This document shows, in pieces, positions 15,143 to 22,699 of a stretch of DNA of 24,370 bases. The first letter of the stretch is position 1. The number at the start of each line of letters is the position of its first letter. A program made the translations under genes and the position numbers. The notes below the pieces were generated by a model that was not told the origin of the DNA, searched no databases, and saw only the letters and a list, made by a program, of their open reading frames with translations. This stretch comes from Deinococcus sp. (lineage in GTDB: Bacteria; Deinococcota; Deinococci; Deinococcales; Deinococcaceae), in the NCBI RefSeq assembly GCF_025362455.1, contig NZ_JANYGJ010000112.1:1-24370 (forward strand), written 5' to 3'.

Positions 15143-16026
15143 GTGACGGTGACCCTCAACGCCCCGGCCCGCCCCAAGTCGCGCAACCGAACGCTGACCC
15201 GCTTCCGGCGCAACCCGGCGGCCATCGTCGGCCTGGTGGTCTGCCTGCTGATCGTCCTGGCGGCGCTTGCAGCCCCCTGGCTGGCCCCGCACGACCCCGA
15301 TTTCCAGTTTCCCGAAGGGCTGACCCTGGAGGGCGCCCCGCAACCGCCCGGCGGCCTCTACCCGCTCGGCACCGACTTGCTGGGCCGCGATCTGCTGTCG
15401 CGTCTGATCTGGGGCGCGCGCGCCTCGCTGACGGTGGGCTTCGTCGCCAACGGCGCGGCGGTGTTGCTGGGCGTGCTGATCGGCGCTCTGGGGGCGCTGA
15501 CACGCGGCTGGGTCGGCACCGCCATCATGCGTTTCACCGACGTGATGCTGGCCTTTCCGGTGCTGCTGCTGGCCATCGCCCTGACCGCCATTCTGAAACC
15601 CAGTTTGTGGATCGTGGCGCTGGTGATCGCGCTCATCAACTGGGTGCCGATCGCTCGCGTGGTCTACAGCGAGGTGGCCTCGCTGCGCGAACGCGAGTTC
15701 GTGGAGGCCGCTGGTGCCGTCGGGGCGGGCGCTGGGCGCATCCTGACCCGCCACATCCTGCCGCACCTGATTCCCACGGCGCTGGTGTGGGGCTCGCTGG
15801 GCGTGGGCACCACCGTGTTGCTGGAAGCGACCCTCAGCTTCCTGGGCGTGGGCGTGCAGCCGCCGACGCCGAGCTGGGGCGGCGTCATCAACGAGTCGCA
15901 GAGCTACCTGACCACCGCGCCCTGGCTCGTTCTGGCGCCGGGCGCGGCCATCTTGCTGACCTCGCTGGGTTTCAACCTGCTCGGCGAGGGGCTGCGCGAC
16001 GCCCTCGACCCCAAGGGAGGCCGCTG

Positions 16027-16027
<1 letters not shown>
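15143..16027 (+). CDS. ABC permease, DppC/OppC type (second set)
   Basis: Second DppC-type permease, 294 residues, with GTG start 24 bp after the previous gene and GAGGA 8-10 bp upstream. It carries LTRFRRNPAAIVGLVVCLLIVLAALAAPWLAPHDP, the block YPLGTDLLGRDLLSRLIWGARASL, the EAA loop REFVEAAGAVGAGAGRILTRHILPHLIP and the ending FLGVGVQPPTPSWGGVI...LGEGLRDALDPKGGR. The stop overlaps the start of the next DppB-type gene by 1 bp (TGATG), so these two are translationally coupled and surely form one transporter. It resembles the preceding DppC strongly at the C-terminus but less elsewhere, so the two sets are not recent copies. Confidence 0.92.
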
Positions 16028-16947
<920 letters not shown>

Positions 16948-17015
16948 GGGAGTGGGAAGTGGAAAGTAGGGAGTGGGTTTGGAATTCTGCGTCTATCACG
17001 TTCTTCAGGAGGCTT

Positions 17016-18623
17016 ATGAATAGATATCTGATGGTTGGAATCACGCTGGCTCTCTCCACATTCACGCTCGCTCAGGCTGCGCCCACACGCGGCGGCAGCG
17101 TCACCGTCTCCTACAAGGACGACGTGACCACGCTCGACCCGGCGGTGGGCTACGACATCCAGAACTGGGGCATCGAGAAGATGGTCTTCGACGGCCTGCT
17201 CGACTACGAGGTGGGCACGACCAAGCTGACACCGCGTCTGGCGACGGCCATGCCGAAGGTCAGCTCTGACGGCAAGACCTACACCTTCACGCTGCGCCCC
17301 GGCGTCAAGTTCCACAACGGGCGCGAGGTCGTCGCCAGCGACGTGGTGTACTCGCTGACCCGTGTGCTCGATCCCAAGACCAAGAGCCCCGGCCAGAGCT
17401 TCTACACCAGCATCGCCGGGGCACAGGCGTTCGTGGACGGCAAGGCCAAGACCGTCAGCGGCCTGAAGGCGGTGGGCAAGTACGGCGTGACCGTCGCGCT
17501 GGAGGCGCCCAACGCGGCGTTTCTGAACATCATGGCCATGAATTTCGCCTTCGTGGTGCCCAAAGAGGCGGTGGCGGCGGCGAACGGTGACTTCGGGCAC
17601 AAGCCGCTGGGCACCGGCCCCTTCAAGCTCACGAGCTGGCCCAGCGGGCAGCAACTGGTCTTCGAGCGCAACCCCAGCTACTACCTGCCCAGCCTGCCGT
17701 ATCTCGATAAGGTGACCATCAAGGTCGGCCTCGATCCCAGCGTGGCGTTTCTGAGCCTCACCAGGGGCGAGGTGGACATCCTCGGCGACGGCATTCCGCC
17801 CGCCCAGTTTCTCCAGGTCGTCAAAGACCCCAAATACAAGGCCAGCATCTTCTCGCAGACAACCGTGAACACCTCGTATATGTCGCTGAATACCGGTGTG
17901 GGGCCGCTGAAGGACCTGCGGGTGCGCCAGGCCATCAATATGGCGATCAACAAGACCAAGGTGCTGCGGATCATCAACGGGCGCGGCGCACTCGCCAAAG
18001 GCTATCTGCCCCCGCTGATGCCCGGCTACGACGCCTCGGAGGTCGGTTACAAGTATGACCCGGCAGCCGCCAAGGCTCTGCTCGCCAAGGCCGGATTCGC
18101 GGGCGGCTTCGACACCGTGCTGTACACCACCAGCACCGATCCCAACCCGCGCATCGCCCAGAGTTTGCAGCAGGACCTGGCGGCGGTGGGCATCCGGGCC
18201 AGCATCAAGAGCCAGGCCCAGAGCACCGTCACCGAGGCGGCGGGCACCAAGAACACGGCGCCGCTGGTCTGGTCGGGCGGCATGGCCTGGACCCAGGACT
18301 TTCCCGACCCCAGCGACTTCTTCTGGCCGATTCTGAGCTGCAAGAGCGCCGTGCAGGGCGGCTATAACTGGCCGTTTTACTGTGACAAGGCGCTCGACGC
18401 CCGCGCCGCCAGGGCCGATCAGTTGGTGGCCCCAGCTCAGCAGGTGGCCCGCCTGAAGGAGTACGCCAGCATCTTCGCAGCGCTCAACAAGCAAGCACCC
18501 TGGGTGCCGATCTACCACGAGGTCCGCTACATGATGAAGTCGGAGCGCCTGGTGGCCGATTCCTCGCTGCTCAACGACCCGATCCACAACATCGACTACG
18601 AGCGGCTGTCGGTCAGCAAATAG
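17016..18623 (+). CDS. ABC transporter substrate-binding protein, family 5 (second set)
   Basis: Extracytoplasmic solute receptor of 535 residues. AGGAGG lies 3 bp before the ATG, and the next residues form a signal peptide with likely cleavage after LAQA (about residue 21). There is no lipobox. Family 5 features follow: GGSVTVSYKDDVTTLDPAVGYD, TYTFTLRPGVKFHNGREVVASDVVYSLTR, KPLGTGPFKL and a C-terminal WVPIYHEVRYMM. It is longer than the first binding protein and clearly diverged from it, so the two systems likely take different solutes. The 68-bp gap before it contains a G/A-rich GTGGGAAGTGGAAAGTAGGG stretch of unknown role. The acetamidase gene begins 43 bp downstream. Confidence 0.9.
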   Translation: MNRYLMVGITLALSTFTLAQAAPTRGGSVTVSYKDDVTTLDPAVGYDIQNWGIEKMVFDGLLDYEVGTTKLTPRLATAMPKVSSDGKTYTFTLRPGVKFHNGREVVASDVVYSLTRVLDPKTKSPGQSFYTSIAGAQAFVDGKAKTVSGLKAVGKYGVTVALEAPNAAFLNIMAMNFAFVVPKEAVAAANGDFGHKPLGTGPFKLTSWPSGQQLVFERNPSYYLPSLPYLDKVTIKVGLDPSVAFLSLTRGEVDILGDGIPPAQFLQVVKDPKYKASIFSQTTVNTSYMSLNTGVGPLKDLRVRQAINMAINKTKVLRIINGRGALAKGYLPPLMPGYDASEVGYKYDPAAAKALLAKAGFAGGFDTVLYTTSTDPNPRIAQSLQQDLAAVGIRASIKSQAQSTVTEAAGTKNTAPLVWSGGMAWTQDFPDPSDFFWPILSCKSAVQGGYNWPFYCDKALDARAARADQLVAPAQQVARLKEYASIFAALNKQAPWVPIYHEVRYMMKSERLVADSSLLNDPIHNIDYERLSVSK

Positions 18624-18666
18624 AGCGAATGGGGGAGAGCCCGTCTCCTCCCCACCGGAGGTCCAC

Positions 18667-19593
18667 TTGAAGCCGCACATCCACACCATTCACCATCACC
18701 ACTTCGGCTGGGACAATAGCCTCACGCCGCAACTTCACGCCGCGCCGGGCGACACGCTCGAATTCGCCATTCAGGACGCCAGCGGCGGGCAACTCACCGA
18801 GCACAGCACCGCCGCCGACGTGCCCAAGTTCGACTTCTCGCTGACCAATCCGGTGAACGGCCCGGTCTACATCGACGGCGCCGAAGCGGGCGACGTGCTG
18901 AGCGTCGAAATTCTCGATTTTCAGGAATCATACTGGGGCTGGACCGGCCTCATTCCCGGCTTCGGACTGCTGGCCGCCGATTTTCCCGATCCCTGGTTGC
19001 ACATCAGCCGCTATGACCGCGCCAGCGTGCAGTTCACGCCGGAGATCACGTTGCCGACCCGGCCTTTCTCTGGCACCATCGGCCTGGCCCCTGCCGAGAA
19101 GGGGCCGCACAGCGTGGTGCCGCCGCGCCGGGTGGGCGGCAACCTCGATATTCGTGACCTGACACGGGGCGCCGTGCTGTATCTGCCCGTTGAAGTGCCG
19201 GGCGCCCTGTTCAGCGTGGGCGACACGCACGCCTGCCAGGGCGACGGCGAGGTCTGCGGCACGGCAGTCGAGACGGCCATGAACGTGCAGCTCAGATTCG
19301 GGCTGCTCAAGGGCGCCAAGTATTCCGCGCCGCGCTTCGAGGTGCCCGCGTCGGGCATGGCCCAGGTCGACCGCGAGGGCTACTACGCCACTACCGGCGT
19401 CGGGCCGGACCTGTTCGCTGCCGCCCAGGACGCCGTTCGGGCCATGATCGATCATCTGGGGCGCGCGTACCGCTTAGGCCCTGAGCTGGCCTACGCGCTG
19501 TGCAGCGTGGCGGTGGACCTCAAGATCAGCGAGATCGTGGACGCGCCGAACTGGGTGGTCAGCGCGTACCTGCCCAGGGGGATTTTCGGCTGA
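18667..19593 (+). CDS. Acetamidase/formamidase family hydrolase
   Basis: Cytoplasmic amidase of 308 residues in the FmdA/AmdA family, which hydrolyses short amides such as formamide and acetamide to ammonia and the acid. Family blocks seen are HHFGWDNSLTP near the start, NPVNGPVYIDGAEAGDVLSVEILD, GTIGLAPAEKG, GGNLDIRDLTRGAVLYLPVEVPGALFSVGDTHACQGDGEVCGTAVET and a conserved C-terminal ALCSVAVDLKISEIVDAPNWVVSAYLP. The start is TTG with GGAGG 5 bp upstream, the only good ribosome site. Its place at the end of the transport operon suggests it acts on the imported solute or its product; true substrates of such paralogues often differ from formamide. Confidence 0.9.
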   Translation: MKPHIHTIHHHHFGWDNSLTPQLHAAPGDTLEFAIQDASGGQLTEHSTAADVPKFDFSLTNPVNGPVYIDGAEAGDVLSVEILDFQESYWGWTGLIPGFGLLAADFPDPWLHISRYDRASVQFTPEITLPTRPFSGTIGLAPAEKGPHSVVPPRRVGGNLDIRDLTRGAVLYLPVEVPGALFSVGDTHACQGDGEVCGTAVETAMNVQLRFGLLKGAKYSAPRFEVPASGMAQVDREGYYATTGVGPDLFAAAQDAVRAMIDHLGRAYRLGPELAYALCSVAVDLKISEIVDAPNWVVSAYLPRGIFG

Positions 19594-19647
19594 GGACTCG
19601 TCACGGCGGTGGACCGTCACGGCGATGCCCAGCGTCGGCAGGAGCCC

Positions 19648-20640
19648 TCAGCGCAGCCTGGCACGCCGCTGGTCATCCGCGAAGGCGTAATGCAGGCGCA
19701 TCAGCAGGTCCTGGGGATGGTTGCCGAACTTGCGCCCAAACAGCTTCAGCCCGCCCACATTCACGGCGCCGGGTTTGATGCCCAGGCGCAGGCTGAGGTG
19801 GGTGTGGCCCGGCACGTCGATCTCGCCGATCCTGACCTCCGAGAAGGGCTGGCCGCACAGCGAGCTGCCCTGCTCACCGATCTCCCAGGTCTGGAGCAGG
19901 CCGTAAGTCGTCTGGTCGCTGTTCCACCAGCTCGGCTGGAAGCGGGCCGGAACGCCGCCGAAGTCCGCCGGGCTAGTCCAGGTGCCGATTTCCACCTCGT
20001 TGATCCACAGCGTGATGTCCGAGGGCCAGTCGGGGTCGTAGCTGGGCGCCTCGGAGCACACTTCGGCGGAGAACTCCAGCCGGGTCAGGTGAGCGCCGAA
20101 GGGGATGTTGTAGGGAAAGGCGTACTCGACAAAGCCGTACTCGACAAAGGCGTACTCTACAAGGCCGCTGCCCAGCCATAGAATCTGGGCGAAGACGTGA
20201 TCGGGCTCGAAGAAGCTGCGCGGATCGTCGATGGTGCCGATGTAGCGGGTATCGGAGGCCAGGCCGCAGGGCGCGGTGGCCTCCACGTGGCGGTAATTGC
20301 CGATGGGCATGCGAATCTCAACGCTGTCCTGGGCCGCCTCGACGGCCACGCCGGGCAGCCGGATCAGCACCTCGTCGTAGCGCTTGGACACCAGCTTCTG
20401 GGTGCCGTGGGTGCCGGGCACGTACTCGACTTGCAGCAGCCCGGCGACCACCAGTTGCTTGATGTTCAGGCTGACCGTGGAGTGCGGCAGGTCCAGCGCG
20501 GCGGTCAGTTCCGCCACGTTCATGGTGTTGTGCGAGAGCAGACTCAGGATCAGCACCCGCGTTTCCGAACTCAGCACCCGGAACAGCGCCGTAGCCGACT
20601 CCGATTCCACCTCCAACACCCGTTTTCCCGGTATGGCCAT
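19648..20640 (-). CDS. ArsR-type winged-helix regulator with large uncharacterised C-terminal domain
   Basis: Predicted transcription regulator of 330 residues. Residues about 15-90 form a winged helix of ArsR type (LFRVLSSETRVLILSLLS, helix-turn-helix AELTAALDLPHSTVSLNIKQL). The remaining ~230 residues are rich in aromatic and beta-type sequence (SYDPDWPSDITLWINEVEIG, HTHLSLRLGIKPGAVNVGG), suggesting a beta-sandwich, perhaps sugar- or ligand-binding. I do not recognise the domain with certainty. It lacks the metal-binding cysteines of classic ArsR sensors, so a metal is an unlikely signal. It is convergent with the acetamidase (54 bp between stops) and may control that operon or itself. A 15-bp repeat inserted VEYGF/VEYAF units at 161-175. 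A weak GGGAAG site precedes the ATG. Confidence 0.78.
   Translation of the reverse strand: MAIPGKRVLEVESESATALFRVLSSETRVLILSLLSHNTMNVAELTAALDLPHSTVSLNIKQLVVAGLLQVEYVPGTHGTQKLVSKRYDEVLIRLPGVAVEAAQDSVEIRMPIGNYRHVEATAPCGLASDTRYIGTIDDPRSFFEPDHVFAQILWLGSGLVEYAFVEYGFVEYAFPYNIPFGAHLTRLEFSAEVCSEAPSYDPDWPSDITLWINEVEIGTWTSPADFGGVPARFQPSWWNSDQTTYGLLQTWEIGEQGSSLCGQPFSEVRIGEIDVPGHTHLSLRLGIKPGAVNVGGLKLFGRKFGNHPQDLLMRLHYAFADDQRRARLR
20120..20164 (-). repeat. Three 15-bp tandem units inside the ArsR-type gene
   Basis: Units at 20120-20134, 20135-20149 and 20150-20164 follow SCGTACTCGACAAAG with few changes. They encode VEYAF, VEYGF, VEYAF in a row in the C-terminal domain. The frame is preserved; a single VEYAF before PYNIP would be the likely ancestral state. 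Confidence 0.9.
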
Positions 20641-20655
20641 GCATCTTCCCGTTCA

Positions 20656-20681
20656 GGTCCACTCTAGTCGACATATGGACC
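20656..20681. promoter_or_regulatory. Possible operator upstream of the ArsR-type gene
   Basis: GGTCCA (20656-20661) and TGGACC (20676-20681) form a 6-bp inverted repeat across 14 bp, with the palindrome GTCGAC near the centre. It lies 16 bp before the regulator start, a natural place for self-repression. Arms are short and the centres are 1 bp off, so this is tentative. Confidence 0.3.
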
Positions 20682-20756
20682 CAAGCGGCGGCGTGCAACT
20701 TTTGCTTTCTAAGTACGTCCTTGCTAACGTTTCGGGCTTGCGCGTCTTGGGCAAAG

Positions 20757-20937
20757 CGGACTGTCGTCGTGAACGGACTGTCGTCGTGAACGGACTGTCG
20801 TCGTGAACGGACGCCCATGAGGACGCCACTCCTCCCCATGAGGATGCCACTCCTCTCCTGCGGAGCTTTGCAAGTCCGCCTGGGCACGCCTGCCCGCGTC
20901 TTTGGCAGAACGGACGCGCCTGGGCACGCCTGCCCGC
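20757..20937. repeat. Three kinds of short repeat in the gene-free stretch 20641-21209
   Basis: CGGACTGTCGTCGTGAA is repeated three times exactly (20757-20807). A 21-bp unit starting CCCATGAGGAYGCCACTC occurs twice in tandem (20814-20834, 20835-20855). A third 21-mer, beginning CGCCTGGGCACGCCTG, occurs at 20877-20897 and again at 20917-20937. The rest of the 569-bp gap has no convincing gene. A minus-strand frame downstream of 21096 reads FAGLLLGSSLAQTTAQ, like the end of a signal peptide, but has no usable start. Confidence 0.85.
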
Positions 20938-21209
20938 TTCTTGGCCTGAACAGCGCCGCTGGCGACGCTAGGCTGCTCCGCTCGGTAAAGCTGGAGATGC
21001 TTGGTCTGAGCAGGATGCTGTGCAGTGGTCTGGGCGAGGCTGGAACCGAGGAGCAGACCGGCGAAGAGGTCGGCGCGAAGGTTGCTTCAAGCGGTCATGA
21101 GCAGGTGAGGCGCCGGTTCGGAGCGGGTGAAGGGGCGCTGGGCGGCGCAGATCGACACGCCCGGTGCAGCGGCGCTTCCCCTGTGCCAGACTGGCCTCCC
21201 AGGAGTGCC

Positions 21210-22424
21210 ATGAGTCTGACCGAAAAGTTGCTGTTGCGCCTGCTCACCACAGCGGCGCAGCCCCCACCAGATGACCCGCCGCCGTTGCTAATGACGCTGC
21301 CGCCGCCGCCGTCGCCCCTGAGCCAAGCGGTCCAGGCCGTGCGGACCCTGCTGCCAGGTCGCCCGACACCCCAGGAGCGGCTCGACCTTCAGGCCCTGCT
21401 GGATGAGATCGGCGCCGCGCTGGACAGACCGACGCTAAATAAATTGACGCCGGACAGATCGACGCTGCTGCCCCCTGAGCCGTCCGCCGAGGTTCGGGAG
21501 GCGCCTATATTGCCTGCCCAGGCGCCAGTACCACGGTTGCCAGTACGGTTGCCAGCGCAATGGAGGGTGCTCTCGCCGCTTGAGCCTGTGCCCACGCCGA
21601 GCCCGTCCAGCAGGGCCTCGCCGCTGAGGGCCATCCGGCGCAGCGCCCGGCACAAACGGGACGCCTGCCTGGATTTGGCGGGCGGCGGCGCTGGAACGGA
21701 CGCCCCTGCCCATTATGCCGATCTGCCCGGACCCACCCTGCGACTGCTCGCCGAGCTGTTCGAGGGCGTGGCGCTCAGTGCCTTGCTGCTGGCCCGGCCC
21801 CAGGTCAGCCAGGGCCACCTGCAACTGGCCGCCACCGCGCAGTCGGCCCTGGCGGCTCAGGTCGAGCGCCTGAACCTGCCTGCCGACGCCGATCAGGTCG
21901 AACTGTTCCGCTTTCTCAAGCACGTCGCCTTTCAGCGCCAGCACTACCTCTCCCAGCACATGACGCTGGCCGACCGGGCTGATCCGGCGCAGATCGGTGC
22001 GGTGCTGGAGCAGCTTCAGGCGGCACTGGCGCCACCGGGCACGCGCTCGCCGAGCCTGGCTGCGCTCTCGTTCTACCCGCCCGCCGTCGAGGCCCTGAGC
22101 GCTCACCTGTCGGGCCGGACCATCCTGATGATCGGCGGCGGCGTGGACAACCCGGCGCACGTCCAGCGCTGCCAGGACGCCGGACTGTCGGTCAGGTGGC
22201 GAAACTACAAGCACGGCGAGAGCCACTGGAAGCTCGCCAGCGAAATTCGCCAGCCCGACGTGGCCGTGGTCGTCGTGGCGGTGCGCTGGAGTTCGCACGA
22301 CAGCGTGCTGCTCAGACCGCTGTGCGCGGAATACGGCAAGGCCTTCGTGATGCTCAAAGCCGGGTACGGGGTCAATACGCTGGCCAGCGAGGTCGCCGCT
22401 CAGTTGGGCCTACAGGTGGCGTAG
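21210..22424 (+). CDS. DUF2325 domain protein with proline-rich N-terminus
   Basis: Protein of 404 residues, function unknown. The C-terminal ~100 residues (about 303-395) match the DUF2325 pattern: TILMIGGGVDNPAHVQRCQ, a central RNYKHGESHWKL, then SSHDSVLLRPLCAEYGKAFV, where the family has a conserved Ser-His near a Cys. The region looks like a small alpha/beta domain. Residues 15-140 are rich in proline and low in complexity (LTPDRSTLLPPEPSAE, PVPRLPVRLPAQW), with short repeats. Residues 175-300 look helical. The ATG at 21210 has AGGAG 4-5 bp upstream; the same frame stays open far upstream through repeat DNA, which is not taken as coding. It stands alone, with no partner gene to suggest a job. 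Confidence 0.78.
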   Translation: MSLTEKLLLRLLTTAAQPPPDDPPPLLMTLPPPPSPLSQAVQAVRTLLPGRPTPQERLDLQALLDEIGAALDRPTLNKLTPDRSTLLPPEPSAEVREAPILPAQAPVPRLPVRLPAQWRVLSPLEPVPTPSPSSRASPLRAIRRSARHKRDACLDLAGGGAGTDAPAHYADLPGPTLRLLAELFEGVALSALLLARPQVSQGHLQLAATAQSALAAQVERLNLPADADQVELFRFLKHVAFQRQHYLSQHMTLADRADPAQIGAVLEQLQAALAPPGTRSPSLAALSFYPPAVEALSAHLSGRTILMIGGGVDNPAHVQRCQDAGLSVRWRNYKHGESHWKLASEIRQPDVAVVVVAVRWSSHDSVLLRPLCAEYGKAFVMLKAGYGVNTLASEVAAQLGLQVA

Positions 22425-22435
22425 AAAACAGGGCA

Positions 22436-22689
22436 AACTTACGTCGGGCTTTTAGCTCCTCACCCTTGAGGGGGGAGGCTGGGAGGGGGTGAGATTAAAC
22501 GCTCTCCCAGCGCGGCTTGAATACAACAGCATCGTCGTTTTGCTGACATTGGAAGCCCGGCCAGCCCACCCCCTCCCCAACCCTCTGCAAGCAGCTCTTC
22601 GAGTCCCCCCTCAAGGGTGAGGGAGCACAAGCCGCGCCAGGACGACGTTTTCATCAATGTTTCCAGAGGAAGATAAATCGACGTAAGTT
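22436..22689. mobile_element. Fold-back element with terminal inverted repeats, possible MITE
   Basis: A 254-bp non-coding segment fills the gap between the DUF2325 gene and the methyltransferase. Its ends are AACTTACGTCG (22436-22446) and CGACGTAAGTT (22679-22689). Inside are an 18-bp perfect inverted pair starting CTCACCCTTGAGG (22459-22476 with 22604-22621), an 11-bp pair GGGAGGGGGTG (22481-22491 with 22567-22577) and a 10-bp pair GCGCGGCTTG (22510-22519 with 22628-22637). The first three pairs nest into one long hairpin; the last crosses them. It contains no transposase and no clear target-site duplication was found. It may also act as a two-way terminator between convergent genes. Confidence 0.6.
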
Positions 22690-22699
22690 GCCCCCCACA

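Noticed and set aside
20817..21209. N-terminal extension of the DUF2325 protein through the repeats
   Set aside because: The extension crosses tandem repeats, has no ribosome site, and AGGAG stands just before the ATG at 21210.
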